A stretch of DNA of 64,000 nucleotides from Varanus komodoensis. Taxonomy: Eukaryota; Chordata; Lepidosauria; Squamata; Varanidae. The translations under genes and the position numbers were made by a program. Every line of letters starts with the position of its first letter. Within the stretch, counting starts at the first letter, position 1. The stretch is taken from NCBI RefSeq assembly GCF_004798865.1, contig NW_025336576.1:1156413-1220412 (forward strand), read 5' to 3'. The notes below the pieces were generated by a model. The model worked only from the letters and a program-made list of their open reading frames with translations, was not told where the DNA came from and made no database searches. Of the stretch, positions 44,010 through 56,290 are shown piece after piece.

Positions 44010-47000
44010 TCCTGTGCAACCCAGGCATGTGGGGCCTCGTCCCGTTCGCACAGCCCGTGTTCTCGCCTACTTCTTACGTGTGCCTTTGGAGCCAAACCCA
44101 GGCTGTAGACCAGGCACCAGTTTGGGTGTGCCGCCTGGAAGGGGGGCAGAGCGCGCCACGGCAGGGCAGTTCCGCTGGCGTGAAGCGCGTTTGGCCAGTC
44201 CCCTCAGCCCCTCTGATTCCGGATTTCCCACGTGGCGGCACACTGACAAGGGATGGTATCCTGTGGATTGCAGTGCACTTCTTACGGCCGTCCTGTCTCT
44301 GCTTTTTGCCATCCTAGAGAGTGGAGTGCATGCTCCATCCCCCCACTGAAATAAATCCCCAGGCATTTAAGAGGCCTTCACACGGAACTGTGGCACCCAC
44401 CCTCCGTGCAGGGCAAGCCACCTTATGCCGCATCCCAGCACCAGGCAGCGACGCTGGGCAGGCTGGCGGGAAAGCGTACTGTGAAGATGGCAGGAAACTG
44501 AGCAAGTTGAACTAAACCTCATCAAACAGGAAGGAGGAAAGTGAGCCGGGGCTGCTGTTTCTGGCACCTTCACATGGCTTTGTCTGCATTGTCCGTAAAC
44601 AAGGCAAGCTCCCGAGCGACGCTAGAAGGCAGAGTTGGCCCGAGCAGGGGCCTTGGAGTGCCGAAGATGGGGAAGCCGCCGCCGCCACGCAGCTTCCTCT
44701 TCCCATGCCCAGGTCGCCCCATGCAACTTGCAAAGTGGTGGAGAACGGAAATCGGGGAGCCAGGTGGCGCACTAGGTTGCTTTGCCCGCCCACCTTGTCC
44801 AGCCAGAGCAGCACCGCCGAGGTTCCCGCCGCTGGGGCTGAAAACGCCACCCGAGCTTGAATTGTCCAGGGTGGTGGTGGTGGCCCACCTGCTGGCCGCC
44901 ATCGCCTCCTGTTAGGCAGAACGGCGGGCCCCTCGCGCGCCCCATCCCCATGGTGCTGTCGTCACTTTGTCTCTTGCCTCTGGGACCAGAAGGGGGTCTT
45001 TGCAGCAGCAGCAGCAGCCTCCAGCGAGCCATGCCGCGAGTGCCCCACACCGTTGGGGGCGGAAACTGCCACGGAGCCCCAGCAGCAAGCCGTCCTGGGC
45101 GGGGAGCGTGGGGCAGCTCAGACTCGGCCCCGGACCCCATCTGCTCTGCGGGCCTCCTAGAAATGGCCTGGGGCCACGCAAGGGAAGGAAAGCCCCCTCC
45201 CCTGGCCCCCAAGTGCTTAATGGGCAACAGCATGCCGCACTAGGAGCGGGGAGCCCCCGAGCTTGTAGTCCCTCTTGGCCACGAAGGCCCCTGAGGGACC
45301 CTGGCTAGTGAACACCCCCAGCCCGTCCTGCCTCCCTGGGGAGCGGCTGCACACCCCTTTCTGAGCTCCTTGGAGGAGGCCTGGGTGGCCGCAGGAGGCA
45401 AAGCTTATTTGCACAGAAATGCTGAGATAAGAGTTCATGATTTATAGATCCGGTGGGTGATTTGGGCTTGTTAAAATCTGAGAACTCGCCATCGCTGTTG
45501 TTTGCATGTTGCCCTTGGTTGTTGGGTTTTCTAGTCTCACCATCTTTACTTTTGCAGCCAATTGTTTTTGTTTTAGTGGAGCGGCAACTTTTTGCTGTTG
45601 GACACACAGAAGTTGCAACTAGATGAGTCCCCAAATCCCTGATTCCATTTTTTGAGATACAACCTCAATATATACCCCGGCAGATGGGCTACCCATTAAG
45701 ATTAGCCAAGTATATACGATATCCTCGTCTTTGTCATTTCATTAACCATGTCTCCTGGGTTGTCTTATCAGTTGTGCACAAGAGCCTGCTTTCTGCTCCA
45801 TTTGACTCAGGAAATGTCCATTCTTATTGCCAGAGATGTATTTCCCACAACAGAGATGTTTTATTAATGCAGGCTGAGTTTTAATTTAGTAAACTGAATA
45901 CATGCACCTGCCAATATAGACATGAAGCCCAGGGTTATAGGCATTTATTACTGTCTAGCCGCATTCCGCCCAAGGGTGACCGGAGAGGGAGCAGGTCTGG
46001 GTCAAAGGGACGGAGGGAGGCTGAGCAGCATCCACACAAAACGGAATTGGGGGAGAACCTCTGGCAAGACCCGATCCCCTGGGAATCTTGGCAATTTTAC
46101 GTAAGAGCAAACCGGTTCCACTTGGGCTTGGGGCCAGGGACGGATGAAACAGTCGCATCTGCCTTCTGCGGGTTTCTCGTTTTCTCGTCTGCTTGGCTGC
46201 ATTGTCTCAGAAAGGATGCTAGGATGCTGCTGTGCTCAGTGGCCCCACAGGCTGGGCTCCCCTTCAAACAAACAGGTTCGAACCCTGCTGAATACGGGCA
46301 AAATTGAGCTTCGGCTTTATGGAATGGGTAGCAAAGATTGCAGTTCCCCATGGCAGAAAACAGCCGGAGACTGCTCGTGGGCTGCACATTTCCATTTTAT
46401 TTGCCTTCCAAATACATTTTTAAGACATCTAGACGTTTCAAAGGGAAGGAAAATGAAGAACCGCTGCGGGGCACGGTTTGGAATGTGGCTTCATGCACTG
46501 CTACCCAAACCGCCCCGGGAACGACCGCCTGGCTCCTCGTCTGACATTCGCTTGCATTTCACTATGGACACACTGACACCAAGACGCTCTACCATGCGCA
46601 TGCACAATCACATTCTCGACGAGCACCAGTACCTGAGGGTACTCGGGGCTGGAGCCCAGCTGCCAAGCCCCTCTGCTCTGAGCGGTCGGCGCCATGAACC
46701 GGGCACCGCACCTCTGCCGGCCTGCCCTTGCTCTCCCCTTCCGACCAAATCGGAAGATGTGCCGAGTATTTCTCCTCGCCGGCTGTTTTTACACTGCACT
46801 GGGATTCCTCTGCCCAGCAGATGAGTGGGTGGAGAGTGCTGAACTGGGACCCGGGAGACCCAGCCTGGAATCCCGCTCGGCCGCGAAGCTCACTGGGGGA
46901 CTTTGGGCCACTCGGCCTGGCCTACCTCACAGGGCTGTTGTTGAGCAACATAAGTCACCTGAGTTCTTCACAAAAGGGAAACACAGGCATACAAATGCAA

Positions 47001-49145
47001 CACAGAACATGCACACATACAGTTCTGTGCATCTCTGAAATATCTCAAGCTTACCTTAACTGCCATTCTCTGAGTCGTACACATATAATACCTTGTTCTA
47101 ATTCCCCCTTTCGAAGTGCAGACTGGGCCTGCTTCATGAGCAGCTGCCATCTGCGCAACGCTTGAACCCCTTCCACCAAGTCTCTCCCCCACAGCCCTTT
47201 CTAGACCTTCCAAAGCAGGCTCCGCGGTGGGTTTCTTGAAGACCAGCCCCTGCCTCGCCAAAGGGTCTTTTCCATCCTTGAGGAAGGAACACCAAAACCC
47301 TTCACCGAACAGTTCTCAACGAGCGGCACGAAGCGGCGCAGAGCCCCAACCCAGGAGACACGCGCGAAGGGCTCCTTCAGCGCTGCATTGCTTTGGGGAG
47401 GGGGTGCTTCAACGGCTGCCCCAGCCCCGCGATGCGAGCGCCCCGAAGCCCCTGGCAGGACTCGGGCGCACCGGCTGCGCGTGCCGCACAGCAGCTCGGC
47501 CTTCCCGCAAACCGCTCCGGCCCCTCGGCTGTGCTCGGGGCCACACGGCACGTGAGCCCCCGAGGGGGGCAGGGACGGCGCGTGGCAGAGACCCGGTGGA
47601 AGGTTAGCCCGGGCGGGCAGCTACACATGTCTCCCACTACGGGACAGCCAGTAGGTGACTGCGGCACTGGTTGGACTGGGCAAAGGGAAGAGAGAGGCCA
47701 ACTGGCACGAACGGAGAAGCCTCTCGGAGCGCCCTCCACGCATCTGGGTACTTCCATTTATGTTTCATAGAAAAGATTACAGAAGCTGCCCCTAAACACG
47801 TCTACAAGGAATGACAAGTCCGTAAGGGAGACCCCACTTCGTCTGGGGTGCCCCCCACCCCATTCAAAAGGCCTAACCAAGCCTGTTCAGAAAGCCTTTG
47901 AACTGCGAGCCGCCGCAGCTGAACGAGCAATGGGGAAGCTCTACCGAGGAGCCAACGCCAGGGCCGGCGAGGGGGCACCGCTGCTTCCGGTCCAGCGGGG
48001 CTTTGACAGCCATGCGACAGGCAGAGACGCACTAAGTGCAGGCCTGGCTGGGACAAGGCTGCCGGAAAACTCCACGGGTTGAATTTCCGCTTGTCGCGTT
48101 GCTGTGTGTGCTGGAGAGCCCACCGGGAGGAAAGGTGCACGTCTGTTGGCCCTGTAGTGACACCAGGGCTGATGCCCAGCAGACTTGCTGACCCCCAGAG
48201 CGAACAAGAGAGCGTGGCAAGTCCCGGGTAGCCTATTGCCGGCAGGGAGAGGGCTCAGCCGCGGCGCCTGCCCTGCCCTGCCCTGCCCTGCCCTCGGCCT
48301 GCTCTGGCCACGTCTCCGTTTTGAAAAAGATCACCCGGGGCCGGATCCAGGAACTGCCCTCCGGACAGACGGCACCTCGGCCCAATTTCAGGAATCCCAT
48401 GCCCTGCGGCTCTGTCCCCCCCCCCCCCCCGCGTTCCACAGGGTCCCCGACACATGGACAGCTTTTCCGGGGTGCTGGAAGCCCTGTGGAGGCAAGGAGG
48501 GGCGGCCAGGCTGCTGCCGGAAGCCCCAGAGCCCCCGCCTCCATCTGGGCCCACCGCCTGCCGCGCATGCCTCGCACTTTAAAGTCACAAATTCGGGACA
48601 GGGAAAAACCCGAGGCTCAGCACTCCGGGAACAAGTAAGCTCAGCACATTACGTGCCTTTCCGTCTCCGAGGACGGGGCTTGAGGTCACCACCCAGTGAG
48701 GCAAAGCCTCCGGTTCCCGTCTGGACAAGACGAGGGACTAGAGGGGAAAACCGGGCCGGGGCAGAGGACGGGGCCCCAGGGCCTGGAGTGCGTGACGGGC
48801 CGCATTTCACGTGAAGGGTTCTCAGGCAGGGGCACTGCCCCCCACAGGTTCACCGGCAACAGCCCCGCTCAGCACGTGCAGGCACGGGAATCAGGTACAC
48901 AGGAGCCGGGGCAAGCGTGCCCAGCGGCTGAATTCGGGGGGGGGGGTCTCCCGAGACCACCCCCTGCCTGAGAAGCCTACACGTGGTTCCCGCAGCCGTG
49001 CTAGACAATGGCTCCCACCCTCCCTGGCCAGGGTAGGGGCGATGGGATTTGTAATCCAGCACACTGCCAGGGTGGGGAAGGCTGGCCGACAGCAGCCGAT
49101 CTTCCTGGCAGGGAACGCCCAGAAGGCAGGAGGCTCTGGGCAGGA
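44010..49145. other. Region between C2orf42 and the filament gene
   Basis: No coding gene recognised. The two flanking genes converge here, so part of it should be the 3' UTR of the minus-strand filament gene. The first minus-strand AATAAA signals downstream of its stop are at 46401-46396 and 45949-45944, which would mean a long UTR of 2.7-3.2 kb, or an unannotated signal nearer. A SINE lies at 46825-46946 and 15 C at 48416-48430. Confidence 0.5.
46825..46946 (+). mobile_element. tRNA-headed SINE, partial
   Basis: Forward copy of the SINE family at 20691 and 63749: AGAGTGCTGAACTGGGAC, CCCGCTCGGCC, GACTTTGGGCCACTCGGCC and CCTACCTCACAGGGCTGTTG in the family's order. The tail is missing. Confidence 0.75.
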
Positions 49146-52100
49146 TTAGTTTTTGGGGACGGCTGGGGTCGGCTTCTCATCCCCAGACTCGTCCTCGCTG
49201 GCCGCCCGCAAATCCACCGAGTCCTTGGCGCCGTCCTGCCGTGGCTCCCCCTTCTCACCCTTCCCGAGGGTCACCGTGGCCGCCGAGAAGCCCTTGAAGC
49301 CGGAGAGGGGGCTGGAGGAGAAGGGGTAGCTGAGGCCAAGAGTCAGGCCGCTGCTCACTGTGCCCAGGCGGGTCTCTTCTCCTTCGAGCAACTTTCTGTG
49401 GAGGGAGGGAATGCCGGGAGCACAGAGTTAGCACGGCACACGGCCAGTGCTGAGACAGCCAGGCCAGGCCCTCTCTCCCGGGGGAGTTCTGTGAAAGCCC
49501 TGCTGGGGCACGCAGGGGCGGCCGAGCCCTTTCAGGCTGCTGCTGGCACCAGCAAGGCACTTTGCCTTCTCCCCGCCAAGCACCCAACACTCTCCACAGC
49601 TGCCCGGCGACAGGGCACGCCCCTTCCCGGCATGGCCAGGGCATCCGCCCACGCAGGAGGCGGCCCGCCAGCCGCTGCCCCCACCTGTACGCCGCTATCT
49701 CGATGTCCAGCGCCATCTTCACGTTCAGCAGGTCCTGGTACTCGCGCAGGTGGCGGGCCATCTCCCCCTTGGTCGTCCGCAGGGCGCTTTCTAGCTGGCT
49801 GATCGTCTCCTGAAACGTGCCACAGTCGGGCATTTTCTGGGACACTCGCACGGCACGGGTGGCCCCGGCCACGTAAGCAGGATGCCCTTCCCTGTGCGCA
49901 GGATCGCGGGCACGGGTGGCCACGGGCTGTTCGGTGGAGGCAGCGGCACGCGCACACTGCCCCCAGGCCCTTCCGCAGCCAGCCACGGGCCCACCTCAGG
50001 GCCTTCAAGCCCGGCAGAGGCACCTCCTCACTTCCCAGGCATCTTCCGGAAACGCACACCTGCAGCCTGCAGAACCACCTCCATACCCCAGGTGGCAGGC
50101 TTCAAGGACCACCCCACCCCTTGCCCCAGAGACGCTGGGCTTCAGCTGCCCCCTCCCCTGCTGTGGGGCAGCCCCAGCCAGGGCCCTACCTGCACTGGGA
50201 GCACTGGGGGGGCCAATGAGGCCCCTGGGCTCAGCACCACTCAATGTGGCTCTCCCCGGAGGTGAGCAACACGGCCCAGGGAGGGCCCCACCTGTGTCTG
50301 GACACCTGTGCCACCTCGCTTGAAGGCCCGGTTGTATCAAAGTCTGGGAATGACGGGAGCTGCTATCCAACAGGGACCCCGGTTGGGCAGCCCCCCTTAG
50401 CTACTGCAGCTGGAGTGCTGGCTGGGCCGTGGCCCCTTGCCCCATATTTCTCCGCCTATCGGAAGAAACGGAGGATGATCCAGAATTCCAGCTCATAAAG
50501 GACCCAGAGGGTGTGCACCTTCTTCCAGCTCAGTGTTTTCACTGGTGCTTCTCACAGCCAGAATTGTGTCCCGCAGGACCAATTTTTCCAAAATAAGCAG
50601 GTCTGCATCATTTCCCCCCAGCTTCGCTCCTTTAAGGGAGGGCGGAGGGCGCGAGCGTGGCCCTGCGCTCACGAGAGGCACCTGCGCCCTTCCTCCGGGG
50701 CCGCTCACCTGCAGGCTCTGGATCTCCTCGCGGCTCCGCTCCTCTGCCTCCTGCAGCTGCCTCTCCAGGGACTCGCTGGTGCTGCGCAGGGCCTCGATCT
50801 CGATGGCCTTGGCCTGCAGCTGCCGGCGATACTCGGAGATCTCCTCCTTGGCCTGGCGGATGCTGTCGCTGCTGCGGGCCGCCTCCTCCGTGAAGTTGGC
50901 GAACTTGGATTTGTACCACTCCTCGGCCGACTGCTGGTTGCGGGCGGAGAGCACCTCGTACTGCGTGCGGATTTCCTTCAGGGCAGCGGTGAGGTCGGGC
51001 TTGCTGACGTCGATCTCCACGGAGACCTGAACAGGCGCAGAAGGGAAAGCGCCCACGTGGCCTGAGGCTCGGAGCAGCGGGCCCTGCTCCACCGCCACCG
51101 TCCCTCGTGAGCTGGGATGTCCGGCAGCTTGCTCTGCAGCCTCAGCCCAGTGGGCCAAATCCAGCCCAGCAGGGCTGCCCGCCCTGAGACAGCCTTGCCC
51201 TGTTCCCCAACGGCCAACCCACCTGCCCTCTAAGGCTGGAATACCTCCCTTAAGGCAAGCATTTTTAGGATTCTGGCCCCATCCCCGTTTGCCCTGCCCT
51301 TTGACCTCCTCCATGAATCTGTCCAATCCCGTTAAAGCCGTCCAGACTGGTGGCCACCCCCACTCCCCGTGACAGCCAATTGCACAGTTTAACTGTGTGA
51401 AGAAGTCCTTCCTCTGATCTGCCCTAACCCTCCCCCGAGCAGATTCATGGGATGACCCCAGCAGGGGAGAAAAAGTCTCCCTGCTACCCAGCCCATGTCA
51501 AGGGACCCTTGAAGCATCAATGTGGGGCTCCCCACACTGGGGTCCCCCTTCCCACACCAAGCATTCTTTTCAGCACCTCTCTCGTGCCCCCCCTTATCCA
51601 TCTGTTTTCTAAGCCGAACAGTCCCAGTGGTGGTAGCCACTGGCCACAGGGACGCTGCTCCCGCCCCCGGATCATTTTGGCTGCATTTCCCTATACTTTT
51701 TCAAACCCAATAATGCCCTTTCCCAGGTGAGACATCCAGAGCTGAGCACCATATTCCAGGGGAGGTCATCCCAAGGGCTTGCGTAAGGACTTGAATGAGA
51801 TGCACAGAGAAGGAGAAACGGAGAAAGAGAATCCAGCACGCGGCTCTTTTCCAGGCAGCTCCCAAGCGGGACGGGAGCCGGCCTGCGAAGGCCACTGGGC
51901 GTATCAGGGGACAGAGGAGGAGGAAAGTGCAATGAACACCTCCTGGATCGCGAAGCATTTGCTCACGTGCCCCTTTGGCACAGGGCACACCGAGCGGCAA
52001 CCAGTCCGGCGTGCGCATTCTGCACGCCTCGATAAGGAGCCGGACTGCACGGCACAGTGCGAGGGCCACAGGGCACCCACGCAGCGGCGCCCGCCAGAAC

Positions 52101-53263
52101 AGCGGCACTCGGGGCAGTGGCGGCTTCCAAGGAGCAGCTGAGAGTGCGACGCGTGCACCTTGTGATGCCGGAGCGACGCACCGGCCCTCACGCCCCTCCG
52201 CCGGGTTCGGGAGCACCCTCAGTGCCGCAGGGCTCACCAGGCCCCCGCTGCTCAATTTCATTTCCCATCTGCCACACCCTCCCCTTTCCAGGAGTTCCGA
52301 TTCCCGGGAAAACTAACAGAGGTACAAAGGGGGGCGCAGAGACAGCAGGCAGCCAAGCAGAAGCTGCTTGCTTCCGAGCCTTTCTTCCACAGGGGAAGGC
52401 AATCGCTTCCTCTCCTGGCCCATAAAGCATCAGCACACCGACACAGATGTGCATATCCAGACACCATGACCAGCTGCATCCTGTGGCTTATTGAACACAG
52501 AAAGAAGGAAAAGTCACACTTACAGAGCTTTGGATCCTACCCGGTAAAGGAAGCGTGGCTGCAAACGGGCATTTTCAGGGGCAACCCTTCCAGGTGCCAG
52601 CGAACACTGTGGCACAACCGGAGTGGGACCCAGCCCGGCTCTCTGTCATGCCTCCTCCTGGTGCCCCCCAGGACCCCCTTCGCCCTGCTTGTGTGCTGCC
52701 CTGGCACGAGCTTGGGCGAGGAGCAGCGCCCGGCCTCCAGCAGGAGCAGCTGGGCAACCCCCGCGCATCACGCGAAGCTCCCCAGCTGCCGTGGGCTCAG
52801 GGGGGCGCTGCGCGGGTCGCCCCCGCGGGGAGAATAAGCGGAGCCCTGGCCCGCGGGAGCCTCAGCTGCCGGCCGCGGTGCCGGAGAGTCGCCCCAGCGC
52901 GTGCCCGCCGGAGCCCCGAGACCCGAGCAGAGCTCCGCCCACGCTGCGCCTCGCCCCGCCAAAGCCCCCCGGCAGCAGGCGGCTGCGCGGGGGCGGCCCG
53001 GGAGGGGCTCGCCGGCCCCTCGCGCCGCCTCACCGGGAGCCGCGCCGCGCGCCCGCGCGCGCCCCACCTGCGCCTCCCGCAGCTCGGCGCGCAGCTCGGC
53101 CACCTCCTCGTCGTGGACCTGGCGCAGGAAGGCGATCTCGTCCAGCAGCGCCTCCACCCGCTTCTCCAGGTCGAGGCGCGCTAGGGCGGCGCGGTCCGCG
53201 TCCCGGCGCGCCTCGCGCAGCGCCCGCTCGGCCTCGTCGCGGCGCTGCGCCTCCCGCGCCGCC
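49146..53263 (-). CDS. Type IV intermediate filament, internexin-like (partial)
   Basis: Neuronal-type filament subunit, closest by memory to alpha-internexin and to amphibian low-molecular-weight neuronal filament protein (XNIF). Minus-strand exons: 53263-53068 (truncated by the gap), 51026-50709, 49809-49685 and 49395-49146, in phase, about 295 residues. Exon 1 piece: end of coil 1B with [20 protein letters not shown]. Exon 2: [17 protein letters not shown] and [20 protein letters not shown] of coil 2. The 125-bp exon ends in the helix-termination motif [20 protein letters not shown], then KLLEGEETR opens an 82-residue tail ending [15 protein letters not shown]. The last two introns sit where type IV genes have them; the intron before [12 protein letters not shown] is extra. 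Head and coil 1A lie in the gap. Human has no filament gene beside C2orf42. Type III is less likely, given the intron plan. Confidence 0.88.
51270..51790. mobile_element. CR1-type LINE fragment in filament gene intron 1
   Basis: Contains the CR1-like blocks AAGAAGTCCTTCCTCTGATC, TTCATGGGATGACCCCAGC, GGATCATTTTGGCTGCATTT, CAGAGCTGAGCACCATATTC and GGCTTGCGTAAGGACTTGAA in the order known from amniote CR1 3' regions. It is diverged and 5'-truncated, and lies between exon 1 and exon 2 of the filament gene. Confidence 0.75.
52780..53263 (-). promoter_or_regulatory. CpG island over filament gene exon 1
   Basis: CpG-dense block that covers the visible end of exon 1 and runs into the gap, typical for single-exon heads of neuronal filament genes. 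The promoter itself is probably in or beyond the gap. Confidence 0.5.
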
Positions 53264-53363
53264 NNNNNNNNNNNNNNNNNNNNNNNNNNNNNNNNNNNNN
53301 NNNNNNNNNNNNNNNNNNNNNNNNNNNNNNNNNNNNNNNNNNNNNNNNNNNNNNNNNNNNNNN
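53264..53363. other. Assembly gap (100 N) in filament gene exon 1
   Basis: A 100-N placeholder. It removes the head, coil 1A and most of coil 1B of the filament protein, roughly 600-750 coding bases if the length is as in internexin, so the true gap is larger than drawn. Confidence 0.95.
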
Positions 53364-53934
53364 ATCAATGCTCCCTTCTAGAAAGAACGGACCTGCAGCC
53401 TGGGGGGGGGAGGGGGAGGGGAGAGCTCGAGTGCGGCTGCATCAGCGCCCCCCCACCTGTTCATTACTGGGTGGGGGCTGGGCAAGGAATTTCAAGGTTA
53501 TCGAAGGACCGCGTGTTCCTCTCTGGGGGGGGGGGGGGGGGGGGCGTCCCGGCAAGGCCTTTCCGTGTGGCTGCCCTGCCCCCTTTGGGGAATTTTCGAG
53601 AGGCCCAGACCCCCGATACCATCTTCCACTAGTCCTCCTCCCACGTTTTTTCCTTCGACAAGACAAAGGGTATCAGGGAGGAAAAGGCAGGACATGATGC
53701 TGCCTGAGATGGGAGCATCCGGAGCACCTTCTCTTTGGAGGCCTCTTTGGAAGGAGCGGCTCTGGCTCCACGCAGCCCTTCCAAGAGCAGAGGGGAGGAG
53801 GCGGTTCTGGAGCACCGCGAAGAACGGCACGCACGGGGCTGGTGGGAAGGCACGCGGAACTCACAGAGCATCCTCGCGCTCCTGGAAACTGCAGCCCCGG
53901 CCCATCCGGAGGCCAGTCACGGCCTGGCGGAGAG
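53364..53934. other. No gene recognised, G-tract region
   Basis: Upstream flank of the filament gene. It holds a run of 20 G at 53525-53544. No exon or repeat was identified. Confidence 0.5.
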
Positions 53935-54365
53935 AGCAGTGGGGTCATTAACAAATAGCGGGAGGGGGGGTTGTGCTGCACTCAGCCTCAGGTGGGAAAG
54001 AAATGCCCCCTCCCTGACCCGTCTTCTCGCTTTCTGTGGCTCGCCGCACTTCATTGCCTCGCTCCTCCGCACCTGGGCTGCCCTCCCCTACACGCTGCCC
54101 TGCTGCCCTGAGCCTCTCGGGGGCAGCCTGGGGGGCAGCTGTGCGCATCACCGGAGGCCCGTGGCCTAGGCCTGGGCAGCTCGGGACAGAGGGGCACTCG
54201 AGCGGCTTGGCCAGCTCTCCTGCAGAAGGGGTGAGCCCGGGTCTGGCCCGGGAGGAAGCTCCGACGCGCTGAGCTGGGACGTCTCTCCCTCCTGCTCCTG
54301 GGGCGGGCACCTTCCCACCTTGGAAGTGGGAGAGGGGCGGCAGAGGAACTCGGCGGAGGAGAACC
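53935..54365 (+). repeat. Left arm of large inverted repeat
   Basis: 431 bp whose reverse complement reappears at 55849-56290. Outside one G-rich tract the arms differ by about three substitutions and one 6-bp insertion. Shared ends: AGCAGTGGGGTCATTAAC outside and CGGCGGAGGAGAACC inside. Confidence 0.93.
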
Positions 54366-55848
54366 TGCTCCGTGGGCAAACGGTTCATGCTCCAGCTGTG
54401 CAGGGGGAAAATCCAGCTCAAACTGCAGAACAGCTGCTGCCAGTCCGTGTGGACAGTGCTGAGCTCCAAGGGCCGCCTGGCCAGTCTGACCACGCAAGGG
54501 AAGCTGTGAGAACGGCTTCTGAAGGCACTGCAGAGGGCTGCAGGGAGGACCAGACGGCGTTCCAAGAGGTCAGCCTCTCCCTCTTGAGCAAGCAATTAGC
54601 TGCGTGGGCAGCGAGGCTGCGGCGGAGTCACGTCTTTCCTGCGCCCTCCACGGCCCGCCAGCGCTTTGGACTCTGCACAGGGCTGCCGCTTCTGGGGTCT
54701 TTGCTCCCGTGCCACCGGCCGTGATGCGACACAGGTCTAGCACACGAGACTCCGTCAGCAAGAGGCAAGCCGGGAGCACATTGCCTGCCTGGCTTGCACG
54801 TGCCAGTCGTGTCTGCAGGAGCCGGGCGCTTGAACTGTGCCCCCCTTTGGCTAGGAGGGCTGAATTGCCCCTTTGCTGCTCAGGAGGGAGTTGGAAAAGT
54901 CACCCGGTGGCCCAGGAAGATGTAGCCAGTTCCTCGATAGCACAGAAACTGCGCCCTGTTCCAGACTTGGGCGAGTTCGTCGTTCTCCTGCCTTGCGGCA
55001 GTTTGGTTCTCTCTGCTGAGCACAGCTGCTTTCTCACCTGCATTTGATGGTGTCCAGAGCCATCAGCCTGACAGCACGTGGGGGCGTGCCTGGTTTTGCA
55101 TGTTTTCTGTCTTCCCACTTCTCTGACACCTCATGTCCCCACCTCGTGTCAGAAGGAATTCACCTTTCTTCTGTGGAAAGGCCACCGAGCTTCTGTTCTA
55201 AGAATGGCAATGATCGCGATCATGGTTTTGATGATGCGTATCCTGCTTCAGAACCAAGGATCAACATGGCTTACAAATACAGAATGTATACTGATAATAA
55301 CAAATCCTACGACTGCAGAAGCAAAATATTCATATCAGCATTAAACAAAGGATCCAGTCAAAGCTTGGTCAGATTCAACCGGTTTTGAGCAATGATTTGA
55401 GAAGGGAAAGGAAGGGAGCTTGTGGGGTTTCCCCAGGGAGAGAACTGTGGTGCCACCACAAAGGCGGCCCCTGCCTGGGACCTGCCCCAGTCAGGCTGTT
55501 TCTGAAGACGGAACCGGATGCACGTCCTCCGACAGCACTCAAAAACCTCGGCCAGGAACCTGGTCCGTGTGAAGGCAGCTCTCCAGCTGTTGGGGGGTTT
55601 ACAGCTGACCATGTTAAAGAGAAGAGGAAGTGGACATGCAGGGCAAAACAACAACAACAACAACATTAAACTGGCTGTCGCAGAGACTGGCTCTGAAAGC
55701 GCTGAAGAGGGTGCCTTCCGAGAGGGAGCCCAGGGGCTCTTTCCACACTTTGCTGAATGCCTAACCGGGGAGGTGTGATCACAAGGGACACGTGTCCAAC
55801 ACACGCCTTGCCAGGGGGTTGGGACTGACCAAGACCCAACCAGGTTGT
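54366..55848. other. Spacer of the inverted repeat
   Basis: 1483 bp without a recognised gene or element. It includes (CAA)n at about 55645-55664. Confidence 0.6.
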
Positions 55849-56290
55849 GGTTCTCCTCCGCCGAGTTCCTCTGCCGCCCCTCTCCCACTTCCAAGGTGGG
55901 AAGGTGCCCGCCCCAGGAGCAGGAGGGAGAGACGTCCCAGCTCAGCGCGTCGGAGCTTCCTCCCGGGCCAGGCCCGGGCTCACCCCTTCTGCAGGAGAGC
56001 TGGCCAAGCCGCTCGAGTGCCCCTCTGTCCCGAGCTGCCCAGGCCTAGGCCACGGGCCTCCGGTGATGCGCACGGCTGCCCCCCAGGCTGCCCCCGAGAG
56101 TGGGTGGCTCAGGGCAGCAGGGCAGCGTGTAGGGGAGGGCAGCCCAGGTGCGGAGGAGCGAGGCAATGAAGTGCGGCGAGCCACAGAAAGCGAGAAGACG
56201 GGTCAGGGAGGGAGCATTTCTTTCCCACCTGAGGCTGAGTGCAGCACAACCTCCCCCCCCAGCCCCCCATTTGTTAATGACCCCACTGCT
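55849..56290 (-). repeat. Right arm of large inverted repeat
   Basis: Reverse-complement partner of 53935-54365, 442 bp long because of a 6-bp insertion and a longer C tract. No target duplication was seen outside the arms. Confidence 0.93.

Noticed and set aside
53948-54595. Minus-strand open frame (215 codons) in the inverted repeat left arm
   Set aside because: The same text appears in the other arm only because the DNA is duplicated; no known domain and no splice evidence.
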